Assembly: GCA_001275005.1 (NCBI GenBank)
Contig: JWZX01003317.1
Span: 1 to 64,000, forward strand
DNA from: Chrysochromulina tobinii
Lineage: Eukaryota; Haptophyta; Prymnesiales; Chrysochromulinaceae
DNA length: 64,000 nt
Direction of reading: 5' to 3'
Shown: positions 36,583 to 46,479 of the stretch, in pieces
Layout of the letters: every line of letters starts with the position of its first letter
Position numbering within the stretch: the stretch's first letter is position 1
Notes under the pieces: generated by a model
What the model saw: the letters and a program-made list of their open reading frames with translations, nothing else
Databases searched by the model: none
What the model was told of the DNA's origin: nothing
Made by a program: the position numbers and the translations under genes

Positions 36583-39500
36583 TTACCGCTCTACCCCCAA
36601 GGCTCCCTCCAGTAACGCTCGACGCATGTCAATCGGCTGCATGCAGGTCGGGCACACTGTCCTGATTCTGATCCACGTGGCGGCACAGTCCGCGTGAAAC
36701 TGGTGACCACAGCGTAGGGTTGAGACGGGCCTTGGCGGGGGCTTAGGGCTGGGTGTGACGGGCGCGGGCGAGATCGCGGGCGCAGGCGTGGGAGCCGGCT
36801 CCCAGGGCCATCGAATGTAGGACGACGCGGGTGCAGCCGGAGCGGAGCCTGGTGCTGTGGTCGCCGCCTTATCTCGCTCGAGCTCGCGCTGGAGCTCGTC
36901 GCGCCTGCGCGTCTGCCTCTCAAGCGTGACGCCGAGGCTCGTCATACGCTGGGTCGCGGTCGCTGCTTTTGCCACGTCAGTGGCCTGTTTCGTCAGCTGC
37001 TCCGCCACTGCGTGGAGCGCCTTCTGCTTCTGTGCCCCCGCCCCGAGTAGGTTCCACTTCTGGTTCGCCTTGTCGGCCTGCTTCTGGGCCAGCTCAAGCG
37101 CTTGCTTATCCTGCTCGACGATCCGCTTGAGCTCCGCATCCTGCGCCTTGGCAGCTTGTACCTCCCTCTCGAGATCATGCACCTCCCTCTCGAGATCATG
37201 CACCTCCCTCTCGAGATCATGCACCTTCCGAAGGGCCTCCTCGAGCTTCTCACGGCACGTGTGTGTGTCTTTCAAGCCCACCGGCGAGGTTGCGGGCACC
37301 TCCGCCACGTCGTCCTCATCCTCCCTGAGCGCCTCTTGGCAGATGGCACAGGTTTCCGTCTCATAGACCCTCTCAGGCTCCGGTGCCGCTGCAAGCGCGG
37401 CGGCGAGGCGGGCGGTGCCCTGGGGCTGCCTTTTGAGATTGCGGAGGGTTTCTTGCACCGCAGCCTGCTCTTGCCGTGCTCGGTGCGAGGCTTGTGCTGC
37501 GAAGTAGAGATAGGCGCCCAGAAGCAGCGCGGCGACGGGCAGCAGCCGTGCGGAGCCTCGCTCGAAGATGAGGACCACGCCGGCTTCGACCGCAGCGAGC
37601 GCTCGGGGCGGTGGCAGGATGGGCGATGCCTTGACGATGATGACGAAGAGGAGCCAGATGGCGAGGCTGAACGCAGGCTGCGCATGCAGCTGGCCGGCGG
37701 AGGTGAAGGATGCTTCGAGGGCCGCCATCTGTTCCTCGGCAGCGGCCAGTACGCCTCGAGTGACACTTGCCGCCACAGATGGCACGACCGGCAATGGACC
37801 GGCAATGAACGCCGCCGTGAGGCGGACAACGGCCGCAGCCCTTGTCGACACGTGCGTCAGCTGAGATGTCACCACGGCCAGCGAGGGAAAGGCAGCCACC
37901 GAGCCCACTAGTGGCGCCCAAATGCCCGATCGATGGATGGCGTAGGCAGCCGTAGCCAAGAGTGCACTGAGGAACAGTGACGCCATCGGCGAGTGCCAAA
38001 TCACTTGCAGCGGGTGGAGCACCAGACGATCGAAGACAAGGAAGACAACGCTCATCACATGCCGAAGCAGCGACGTCGCCAAATGGAAGACCACGCCAAA
38101 GACACGGTGCAGTAAGCCCAATGCGCCCAGGACGGTGTGACGAACCAGCTGGCGCAGCGTGTGGAGCCGCTCGCTCACGAAGCGGGCGAGCAGGACGAGT
38201 ATTTTCGACGCTGCCGGGCCAATCGTCCCAAGTAGCGAGCTGACGCCGAGGTCAACGTTCCGGATGCCCCACGCTCCCCACGCCTGTAGCCGAGGCCTGC
38301 CGAGCGAGTAGCCGGCAAGCAGGAGGCCGACGGAGCCTGTAGCCCATGCACCCAAGGCCGAAGAGAGCACGATGAGCGCCGGAGTGAGCGCCGGGCTCCT
38401 CGCACCGATTACGCCAGCGCTCTGGAGAGGCCGATGGCCAGTTGCGATCAACTCGAGAGCCGCCGCACGTGTGAAGAGGGCCGCACTCATTAGGGCGAAG
38501 CCACAGCTGAGCAATGGCCAGTGTCGCGCGGCCATCATGGCGAGGGGCTTGAGCACTGTGTGAGCCAAGGGCACAAGCAGCCCGTCGCGAATGGCGCGCG
38601 CGAGGGGCACGAGCACGTGCACGCGCAGCCGCCTCGCAGCCGCTACGCAGGCGCCGCCCACGCGATCGAGCCAACGCCGCACCGCCCGAATGCAGATCAT
38701 GGCCACGCTCGTACCTTGCCGAGCGACCATGCGGATGCCGCGCCGCAGAGTCTGCAGACCGCTCGCGAACCAACGCCAGACGGCACGGCCGACGCTGGCC
38801 AGCACGCGGTAGCACGCGCCGCCCGCAGCGCAACACAGCCGAGTGGCAGGTCGAATGAGCACCCTCCACATGGCGCTCGAGACGGCGCGCCTGTACGCAT
38901 GCATCGCGTCCCACAGCCGCAGCAGCACGCTCTGCAACGCGTGGATCACCACGCGCAAGAGACCGAGGCCGTGGCTGGCGGCGGCACGAGCGCGCTCCGA
39001 AGCAGCAGCCACCGCGCGGATGCAGAAGGCCTTTGCAGCCTTCGCTACCAGCACCTCGGAGTGCCAGCAGACGGTAGACCCTGCGAGCAGCACGACCGCG
39101 CCGATGGCGCCCTCAAACAAGCGTGCAAAGAGCGTGTCATGCTCCTCACTGAGTGCGGGGTACTCTGCAGGTCCGCAGCAGATTGGTGGCTCTCGGAGGG
39201 CAAGTCGCAGGAGGAGGTGCCCTAGAGCTACTGGGCAGATCCCATCCCGGACCAAGTGCACGCTCGCGGCTGGCGGCGTGAAGATCAGACGGCGCAGCGC
39301 CTGTAGTGGCGCACTGAAAGGGAGACGCGCCACGCAGATGAGCGGGACCGGCCTGCCGTGGACAAGGAGCAGGTCGCGTAGGAACAGCTCTGTGCTGCCA
39401 GCTGCGCACATGAGGGCACAGAGCGTCCGGGCGAAGCTGGCCGCGCATGTGGCCCCATACAGCGACAAGACGCGCACGAAGAGGCGCAGCGGTAGAGGGC

Positions 39501-41040
39501 TCCAGCACAGCGCCACGCCGATCTGGCTACCAGCGCTGGCACACTCTGCGACCAGGGCCGCCGGAGCAGGCCACGCGGCGCCGAGCTCGGCGTGCAGCCC
39601 AGCGCCCGCGAGGGCGCCCAGGAGCACGCCAGCGAGCGTGCGCCATCGACGGCTCGAGAGACGAGCGAGCGAGCCCGTGGGCGCAACGACGCACCTGATC
39701 GCGACGCGCTGGAGCACTGGCGCCAAGAAGAGCATCTTCCGGTACACGACACGCAGCACGTTGGCGGCAAGGCGGATCGGTGCACTGACCCACGAGAGCA
39801 ACGGCCCGCTGCCTGTGGCGACACCGAGGAGCCAAAGAGAGAGCCAAGCACTGAGCGCGCTGGCAACCTTTACGGCGAGGAGGCAGCGCCGATGCAGATG
39901 TGGGCACTCGTCCGAAACCATCGCGTGGCCAGTACTCAGCGTGCGGTTGAAAAGACGAGCGAGCATGTGCCCGACTTGGAGCGCGGGACGGCGGGCCTCC
40001 GCCTCCTCCTGCTGCCAGCCATGCAGCTGCTGCGCCGTCGCACAGAGCGCAAGCGCGACGAGCGCGCCGACGCCCGCGCCCACGAGCAGCGCAGCGGAGG
40101 CCATGCTGCCAACCGCTTGGCTACGCGAGATCAGCTCGGTGGGACTCGGACCCCGTGCTACAAGCAATGCGAGCCATATGAGTGGCGCGCCGCTCGGGAC
40201 GACATGGGCCGTGAAGCGTAGGTACTGCGCCGTCTGCGCTGCATATGCCAGCCATGCATCTTCGGCAATGGCTGCGGCCATAGCCACAAGAGATAGCGTG
40301 GCGAGTGGTCGAATGGCACGCTGGAGCCGAGGCGCTAGTGCGCGCATGCCGGCGAGCACCGGTCGCAGCACGACCCCGAGCACGGGCCAGGAGACGGAGA
40401 TGAGCGAGACCATGGCGACCAGGCCCGAGAGGACTAGAACCGGCCACGCGTCACGAGCAAAGGTACCTTGCGGACCAAACCACACGAGCGCGTCGTGAGA
40501 GGCGGCTCTCAGAGCCGAGGGCACCTCGGCTGCCGCGCCGAGCGCTTCTCGGAGCTTCGATTGCTTGTCAGTCGTGCTCGTCTTTCCTGGACCCACGATG
40601 CGGAGAATACATGCCATGAAGCATGATGGCGGTAATGTTGGTGGTGATGGTGGTGGAAGTGGAGGAGGAGGCAGACGAGGCGCAGAGGGAGCCGAAGCCA
40701 TACTGTAGGAAGGCGTCGTTTGCTCGGCTTCCAAATCCGATCGGAACACAACACTCAAGATGGCCACACAGGTGGTCAGGAGAGCACTCCTGCCGAATGG
40801 CATTTGTGATGCTCTGAGAGCACCCCCAAGCAAGAAGAGCGGAATGATGCGCAAGCTCAAGATCCACACGATTCCTAGTAGTCCTGCTACGATCAGAGCG
40901 AGTACCAAGAGAAGTACCACGGTGGCTCGCGACGGAAGCCAGTTGACTGCCCTCATAAAGGACCAGGGCACCAGTGTGGCCGGCCCGGGCGAAGTCGAGC
41001 GCAGGGCGTGCGCGAGCGTGAATTCATACCTTGAATTCAT
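36583..41040 (-). CDS. Large multi-pass membrane protein with split RING-H2 finger
   Basis: One open frame encodes 1485 residues from the ATG at 41040 (an ATG 28 codons later is also possible). The first about 1150 residues are dominated by hydrophobic segments, starting with ATVVLLLVLALIVAGLLGIV, and should cross a membrane many times. The C-terminus is a RING-H2 finger cut in two. CAIC is at residues 1231-1234, and the rest (RCGHQFHADCAATWI, VCPTCMQPI) starts at C1444. The 209 residues between are mainly coiled coil, with three exact VHDLERE repeats, then a Pro-rich stretch. All eight metal ligands of a C3H2C3 RING are present. A membrane-bound E3 ubiquitin ligase is inferred. The insertion is open throughout and heptad-like, so it is probably translated rather than an intron. 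Confidence 0.85.
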   Translation of the reverse strand: MNSRYEFTLAHALRSTSPGPATLVPWSFMRAVNWLPSRATVVLLLVLALIVAGLLGIVWILSLRIIPLFLLGGALRASQMPFGRSALLTTCVAILSVVFRSDLEAEQTTPSYSMASAPSAPRLPPPPLPPPSPPTLPPSCFMACILRIVGPGKTSTTDKQSKLREALGAAAEVPSALRAASHDALVWFGPQGTFARDAWPVLVLSGLVAMVSLISVSWPVLGVVLRPVLAGMRALAPRLQRAIRPLATLSLVAMAAAIAEDAWLAYAAQTAQYLRFTAHVVPSGAPLIWLALLVARGPSPTELISRSQAVGSMASAALLVGAGVGALVALALCATAQQLHGWQQEEAEARRPALQVGHMLARLFNRTLSTGHAMVSDECPHLHRRCLLAVKVASALSAWLSLWLLGVATGSGPLLSWVSAPIRLAANVLRVVYRKMLFLAPVLQRVAIRCVVAPTGSLARLSSRRWRTLAGVLLGALAGAGLHAELGAAWPAPAALVAECASAGSQIGVALCWSPLPLRLFVRVLSLYGATCAASFARTLCALMCAAGSTELFLRDLLLVHGRPVPLICVARLPFSAPLQALRRLIFTPPAASVHLVRDGICPVALGHLLLRLALREPPICCGPAEYPALSEEHDTLFARLFEGAIGAVVLLAGSTVCWHSEVLVAKAAKAFCIRAVAAASERARAAASHGLGLLRVVIHALQSVLLRLWDAMHAYRRAVSSAMWRVLIRPATRLCCAAGGACYRVLASVGRAVWRWFASGLQTLRRGIRMVARQGTSVAMICIRAVRRWLDRVGGACVAAARRLRVHVLVPLARAIRDGLLVPLAHTVLKPLAMMAARHWPLLSCGFALMSAALFTRAAALELIATGHRPLQSAGVIGARSPALTPALIVLSSALGAWATGSVGLLLAGYSLGRPRLQAWGAWGIRNVDLGVSSLLGTIGPAASKILVLLARFVSERLHTLRQLVRHTVLGALGLLHRVFGVVFHLATSLLRHVMSVVFLVFDRLVLHPLQVIWHSPMASLFLSALLATAAYAIHRSGIWAPLVGSVAAFPSLAVVTSQLTHVSTRAAAVVRLTAAFIAGPLPVVPSVAASVTRGVLAAAEEQMAALEASFTSAGQLHAQPAFSLAIWLLFVIIVKASPILPPPRALAAVEAGVVLIFERGSARLLPVAALLLGAYLYFAAQASHRARQEQAAVQETLRNLKRQPQGTARLAAALAAAPEPERVYETETCAICQEALREDEDDVAEVPATSPVGLKDTHTCREKLEEALRKVHDLEREVHDLEREVHDLEREVQAAKAQDAELKRIVEQDKQALELAQKQADKANQKWNLLGAGAQKQKALHAVAEQLTKQATDVAKAATATQRMTSLGVTLERQTRRRDELQRELERDKAATTAPGSAPAAPASSYIRWPWEPAPTPAPAISPAPVTPSPKPPPRPVSTLRCGHQFHADCAATWIRIRTVCPTCMQPIDMRRALLEGALGVER
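37161..37223 (-). repeat. 21-bp tandem repeat, three copies (VHDLERE)
   Basis: The unit CCTCCCTCTCGAGATCATGC plus one base is repeated exactly three times and encodes the coiled-coil heptad VHDLERE inside the RING insertion. Confidence 0.97.
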
Positions 41041-41603
41041 ACATATACCGGTAGCTGTGAATCACACCGCGTCCGGCTCCGCGAGTTATAAGGAAGTAAA
41101 CAGTATAAGAATCGTGGCGTTCAAGATGAAGACGTAACACCATTTTCTGGGGTTTTGCATGCTAATCGTCGAAAGAGAGGGGCGGACACGCGTATGAAAA
41201 AATTGAAAATGAATACGCTTGTGAGGCGTCTTGGTTGTCACATCATCAGCTCAGAAAAAGCAGCTCGGCCATGCGAGATGCATTCTTTCTCACCGCATAC
41301 GGCTTTAGCCGCTTAAATAAGTTTACATGTCATGACATGTACTCGCTTTTACGGTTAAAGGCGAAAAGCTGTACACGCGCTCACGTGTATACAGTCTTGG
41401 AGGAGCGGGCCTTGTTCGTAGTTCATTCCTTATCCTTTGTTATACAGCCGGTCAGTATTCAACCTAGGTGCCTTCAACTAGGGGTACCTCTCGTGCACTC
41501 GTCTTCTCATGTACGAGGGTCAAGAAGCGGTTAAACGGGGGGGGCGGATACGTATCGGCTAGAAGTCGCTGGATGGCTCAGATACTGCGTTATTTACTGG
41601 AGA
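41041..41603. other. Intergenic region upstream of the RING gene
   Basis: No gene is seen. It contains one TACCGGTA palindrome (41046-41053) and a segment at 41106-41184 duplicated at 43204-43284 (listed separately). It also holds a G8 run near 41539 and AT-rich sequence at 41185-41350. Confidence 0.4.
41106..41184 (+). repeat. Duplicated intergenic segment, copy 1
   Basis: AAGAATCGTGGCGTTCAAG and TTTGCATGCTAATCGTCGAA followed by AGAGAGG are shared in order and spacing with 43204-43284, where they read AAGAATCGTAGCGTTTAAA and TTTGCATGCTTCATCGAAAG. Both copies lie in gene-start regions. Confidence 0.65.
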
Positions 41604-43040
41604 TCATACAACATGGAGAGACGCATTGCAGAAGTGGAAGTAGACCTCCCCAAACACTTCCACGTGGTCATATGGTCCTAGCACCCCGGTCTTGGTCTTG
41701 TTGCGAGCCGCTAGCTCAGCATGGAGTCGACCAAAGCCCACACACCAAGGGGAGAAATGAAGCAGGAGGCGCGTAAATGTCTTGCTGTTGGCGCATCCTG
41801 CACGACTTACATTGTTACTTACATTGAGTGACGATGCCGGGTCCCTCAAGTCGCCCTTTGCATAAACCTTTGCAAGTCCCATCGCACCATCGTGTAAGAT
41901 GGGCGATGGACGAAAGAGGTCTAAGGCAAACATGCGAAGCCAATCGACATAGTTGACCAAGGGTGGCGCATGGCCGTTCGCCGCGAGAATGCCGCGGCGC
42001 CCGTCGGCGGTAACGTTCCACGAGAGCGCATGAGTGCTTCGATCGAACAGTCGCCACTGCCCTCTACGTGCATCATCTCGAGCAGGGCGTGCCTCATTCC
42101 ATTCCGAGGCTTCTCGACGCAGCTGCGTTTTGTTGTGGAGCAGCGGCAGCAGAAAGCGTTGGTCGAAAGTTTGATTGCGATTGTGCATCCCAAGCGTGGT
42201 TCCGTAAATGAGCACCTGCGGCGACGCGATCAAGTTCGCAAGGCCATCCAGTGCCGTATGCATCAAGTTTGCAACCTGGGCATGCAGCTTCATGTCGTTG
42301 ACATACATCATCCATGCACCAACGCTGGCATACAGGACAGACGGCCGTGCTGAGTCGCTTACCGTTGCCAGATGAGATGTGAGACCCTGAAGCGTCCGCA
42401 GTGCTTGTGTCCATATAGAGGTCCCCACGTACGTCACACGCAAACCCGCCTTGGGCAGAGACACCGTGGACAGGTTGTAGTCACTGCCAAGTGCCACGTA
42501 CGAATCGAACCTGCCGTACGTGGCACTTGCCACGTTCGAACCTGCCGTACAACTCGTCGATCGACTGGAGACCTGATGGCCGCTGGCATTGAACACAAAG
42601 TCAACCAAGCAACGTCGCATCCACTCTAGCTTATCGCCGTGCCTTATGAAGCCATCATGCGTCTCCACACCCAGCCAGAGACTAGGGGCTAGCGCAGCCA
42701 CATCAGACGAGTAAGTAGCAGTGGCGATCATTTGCAGGAGCTCGAGCACAAAGTAGCGTGTGTCACTGTCACCGACGAAGAGAATCCAACCGCCATCGTG
42801 CTGGCCAACGAGCGCATCGCGCAGCTCGGCGAATGAGCTCATCCGCTCAAACTCCGTGCAAGCAGCAGGCCTGCCAGCAGCAAAGGTGATAATTCCGGAT
42901 TGAAGGTTGGCGTGTTTGGGGTCACGTTTGACTGCGGTCCGATCAGCTCTATTGAAGTGCACTGGCAGTAAATCGCACGAGGTGCTGCATACATTTGTGC
43001 ACTGCGTCGGTGACGCGCTAAGCGAGAGGAGAGGCCACAT
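41604..43040 (-). CDS. GDSL/PC-esterase-like secreted glycoprotein
   Basis: The 478-residue protein starts at the ATG at 43040. At about residues 85-100 it reads WILFVGDSDTRYFVLELLQM. This is the block I motif (GDS followed by a basic residue after a beta strand) of SGNH/GDSL and PC-esterase/TBL proteins, which add or remove acyl groups on polysaccharides. Nine or more N-glycosylation sequons (NAS, NLS, NQT, NKT, NVT, NVS and others) point to the secretory pathway. A hydrophobic start (MWPLLSLSASP) could be a weak signal peptide. The usual C-terminal D-x-x-H is not obvious (LVNYVDWLRMFALDLFRPSP is the nearest), so activity is uncertain. Head to head with the next gene across 274 bp. Confidence 0.7.
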   Translation of the reverse strand: MWPLLSLSASPTQCTNVCSTSCDLLPVHFNRADRTAVKRDPKHANLQSGIITFAAGRPAACTEFERMSSFAELRDALVGQHDGGWILFVGDSDTRYFVLELLQMIATATYSSDVAALAPSLWLGVETHDGFIRHGDKLEWMRRCLVDFVFNASGHQVSSRSTSCTAGSNVASATYGRFDSYVALGSDYNLSTVSLPKAGLRVTYVGTSIWTQALRTLQGLTSHLATVSDSARPSVLYASVGAWMMYVNDMKLHAQVANLMHTALDGLANLIASPQVLIYGTTLGMHNRNQTFDQRFLLPLLHNKTQLRREASEWNEARPARDDARRGQWRLFDRSTHALSWNVTADGRRGILAANGHAPPLVNYVDWLRMFALDLFRPSPILHDGAMGLAKVYAKGDLRDPASSLNVSNNVSRAGCANSKTFTRLLLHFSPWCVGFGRLHAELAARNKTKTGVLGPYDHVEVFGEVYFHFCNASLHVV

Positions 43041-43203
43041 TATGTACTAGCTTGTAACGATGATGCGCGTCGCAATTTGCATACAATTTGCTTGACTGCA
43101 TGCCAGGGCTCATGAAAAACTTCGGGAAAGGATGACGGATGAAGTGAAATCTGTGGAAATCTGATCCAAAGCGAGCAGGGTCACAAGCATGCAAAGCAGG
43201 CGA

Positions 43204-43284
43204 AAGAATCGTAGCGTTTAAAAGTTAAACGTGCAACGTTTACTCGAGGATTTGCATGCTTCATCGAAAGAGAGGCGAACGCGG
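43204..43284 (+). repeat. Duplicated intergenic segment, copy 2 (5' of coiled-coil gene)
   Basis: It matches 41106-41184 and ends about 30 bp before the ATG at 43315, within the spacer shared with the divergent esterase-like gene. It may be a promoter module copied along with regulatory function, or a small mobile repeat. Confidence 0.6.
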
Positions 43285-43314
43285 AAGTCTCATCTAGTGC
43301 ACTCATCTAGGAGG

Positions 43315-44570
43315 ATGGCACGCGTCGGTCACTCGCCGCCACTCGCCGCGCTCGGTGCGCACCAGTCTGTCAGCATGTCGGTGAGCATGTCCCGGTCGAC
43401 ATCCCACTCGCCACATGCTCGCGCGTCGCTCGACATATCGGACCCAAGTGCCAACATGCCGATGCTGCTGCGGAGCGTGGAGAGTGTGTACTTCGAGAGC
43501 ATGACCAACGAGGACGCCAAGAACAAGATGCACCGCGAGAAGGTCCACGCCGATGAGCTCAACCGGCGGCTGCGTGAGGATGTCGAGAAGCTCACGCTTC
43601 AGCTGGCGCAGGAGAAGCAGCGGCGCCAGGCCGACCAGTCGCTGCACGGCGACCTCGAGCACAACGCACAGCTCATGGAGGAGATTGTGGAGAAGCAGAA
43701 GGAGGTGTCCGCATGGCACGACGAGGACCATGCGATCCTCAAGGATGTGCACGAGAGCTCGGGATGCCACCGTGACGTGCTCGCGCGCCTCACGCGCGAA
43801 GTCGGCCGCCTCAAGGAGCTGCAGCAGGATCGCACACGGCTTAAGAAGCTTGTGACGACGCTCCAGGGGCGCGTCAAGCAACTCAAGGCGAAGCTGGCTG
43901 AGGCCGAGGCTCACCACAAGCAGCGCGAGACTGAGTTACGCGCAGAGGTAGCGGCGACCCACGACCAGCTGCGCGCGGCTTCGGCGGAAGCGGAGCGCGT
44001 GGCGTCCGCGCAGCTGGAGGCGCTGCGCGTGGAGCACGATGTGAGCGCGGCCGCAGCGGCGGCCACCCACGAGTCGCACGGCACAGCAATGATCGCGGCG
44101 ATCGCGGCCGAGCTAACGGCCGCCGAGGGCGCCCTGCACGCCAAGATAGTCGAGGTGCGACGCGTCTCGTCCGAATCGGTCGACCTGGTGACTCAGCTGA
44201 AGCACGAGGCGGCGCAGACGCTCGCTGACGCGCAGGCGCATGCCAAGGCCGAGCACGAGACGCTTCGTCAGGAGAAGGAGGCGCTCGCGGTCGAGCTGAG
44301 CGTGCTGCAGCAGCGTCAGAACGAGCTGCTCGCGCAGCGCGCGGCGGCGGCGCACGCGCACGATGAACAGAGTGCGTTGCTCACGGAGCAGGTGCAGTCC
44401 ATGCGCGCTGAGGTGAGCGCCAAGGGCGCAGCCATCGACTCCGCAGCGGCCGAGCTCGATGCGCTGCGCTCGCAAAGCGCGCAGGTGCAGGTGGCACTCG
44501 AGGCGGCGCAGGCCGAGACGGCGCGGCTCGGAGCAACGGTCGAGAGGCTCGAGGAGGACAAAGTGCGCGC

Positions 44571-44610
<40 letters not shown>

Positions 44611-45993
44611 CAGCAGGAAACGGCCGAGAAGGCCCTGAGCGATGCGCAGCTCAAGACGCACATGGAGGAGGTGAGCAAGCTGCACGAGGCCAACACCAAG
44701 GCGAGGCAGCTCGACGATCAGCTCAAGGCGGCGCTCCGCGACAAGGGCGAGCAGCAGCGGCGTGCGGAGGCGGCGGAGGCGGCGGCAGCGGCAGCGACGG
44801 CAGCGGCGGCCGCCGCCGCGGCTGAGCACGCCGCCGCGCAGCAAACGCTCTCGGACTCGCGGGCGGCGACGCAGCGCGAGTGGGACGCGGTGCAGCAAGA
44901 GCACAAGAGCCGCGCGGCGCTACTCGAAGCCACGACGACGCGAGTCGAGGCCCTCGAGGCTGCTGATGCGGAGCTGCGTGCTCAGGCGGAAGTGGAGGCG
45001 CGTGGGCGCGCTGAGGAGCGGCGCGAGCTCGAGGCAGCTCATCAGGCGGCCCTCCACCGCCTTGAGAAGCAGCTGCGCGCGACTCAGGATGAGCTCGAGC
45101 AGGTGAATGCTCAACACCGCGCGACTCAGGATGAGCTCGAGCAGGCGCACGCCGCCACTCAAGCCGCCCAAGCCGTCGCTCAGGAGGCCCACGCCGAGGC
45201 CACCGCCCAGCGTACCGGTACCACCCAGCCCTCCCAGGCCGCGCCCCCCACGGCTGCGCCCATGCACGCCAAGATGGCGGAAGGGGCCGCGCTGCCGCCC
45301 CTACCGCCTCTCGGTGCGCCCACCATGGCGCCCAACTATCTGCCCGCTGTGCAAGTGAGCCGCCGCCGGAGCGGCGGTGGCTCCTCGACATCAAAGTTCG
45401 GCGGCGGCGGCTCCGCCTCCAAGCTGGGCGGTGGTGATGGTGATGGCGGAGGCGGCGATGACATCGGGGGTGGCGGCGGCGGCGGCGGCAGTGGCACATC
45501 CAAGGCGACGCCACTCGCTCTCGCTGCAGCGCTCCCTGCGGTGCTGCCGGATAAGGAAAACGCCCGCGAGCCACCCGCGGATATGGTGCCTGTGCGGCCG
45601 ACGGGCAAGACAACCCCAAGCTGCAAGCCACCGCCTCTGGTCAAGCTCGCGCCGCCCGCCGTGGTGGACAAGCCGCCTGCGCCCAAGTCGTCCGCAGCCA
45701 AGCCCCCCGCGCCCGCTTCCGCCAAGTCCTTGTCGGCCCCTGCGGTGGTGCCGGGCCGGTCGCAGTCCGCACCGATGGCCGCACCGCCGGCTGCCAAGCG
45801 CCCACCAGAGCGCGAGCTCGAGGCCGAGGAGGTTGCGTCCAAGGATCAGAAGCGATCGCGCAGCCTTGGTGGTGGCGGCAGTGGCTCCGAGGGCGCCACC
45901 TTCAATCGGCGCAAGAGCGGCAGTGGCTCATCAATGATCAAGAACATGGCCGCCAGCGCCGCTGCGGCCAGCTTCGACCTTTTCGACTTCTAG
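43315..45993 (+). CDS. Long coiled-coil protein
   Basis: The ATG at 43315 (MARVGHSPPLAALG) gives 892 residues. After a Ser-rich head (SVSMSVSMSRSTSHS), residues about 60-650 are a nearly unbroken coiled coil (LQQDRTRLKKLVTTLQGRVK, VNAQHRATQDELEQ repeated twice). It includes a 13-residue poly-Ala run from a GCA microsatellite (about 44572-44610) and another Ala-rich run near 44780. The last about 240 residues are disordered: Gly-rich, Pro/Lys-rich, with KRSRSLGGGG and KRPPERELEAEE, ending FDLFDF. Such architecture fits Golgi tethers, centrosomal or basal-body scaffolds. No specific family is recognised. The frame stays open for about 158 codons after the TAG at 45991, probably by chance. Confidence 0.75.
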
Positions 45994-46479
45994 AGAGCTC
46001 TGTGGAAAGCTCCGAAGGCGACGGCAAAGACCAGAGCGTTCTTGGACGGCATCGAACAGAGGGTGTTGGGCAAGGGGACGAGGGAGGAGAACACCCGTAC
46101 GGCGCGGTCAGAGGAGATGGCGGCGAGCACGGAGATTGTTGCAGCAGTGGGCACCACTCGACATCGTTGCATCGTACGACGGCTTCCCTGGACAAGTCGG
46201 GCGCCGGGCGCATACCTTGCTAGCGGCATACCCACAAGAGCCGTCCTTAGCAGGGACCGTGCGTGGCGCATTGCGCGTACGGGGTGCTGGGTGGCGAGCC
46301 GAGCACATGCACAGGCGCGGGTAATAGTATACCGGTCACGAGCGCTACGGCGAGCAGCTAATTTTTTCTTGTTGCATGCGGCCGTTTTCTGTGGCAACTG
46401 CTCGAGTCAACGCCTCACGCAGACGCCGTCGCCGCCCCAGTCGAGCATGGAGTTACTCTTGGAGTATTGAGGAAATCAG
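45994..46479. other. Intergenic region with long open frame
   Basis: The frame of the preceding gene stays open here to 46470, starting RALWKAPKATAKTRAFLDGI. It looks coding at first, then turns Arg-rich. It lacks a family match. Read-through or a separate small gene (ATG at 46042) cannot be excluded. Otherwise no feature is seen. Confidence 0.3.

Noticed and set aside
38843-40498. 551-codon plus-strand frame opposite the multi-pass RING protein
   Set aside because: The minus reading has membrane segments and a zinc finger; the plus reading has neither.
45994-46470. Stop-codon read-through or C-terminal extension of the coiled-coil protein
   Set aside because: The frame stays open for 158 codons, but GC-rich DNA often does this, and the later part is Arg-rich noise. 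No conserved motif supports it.
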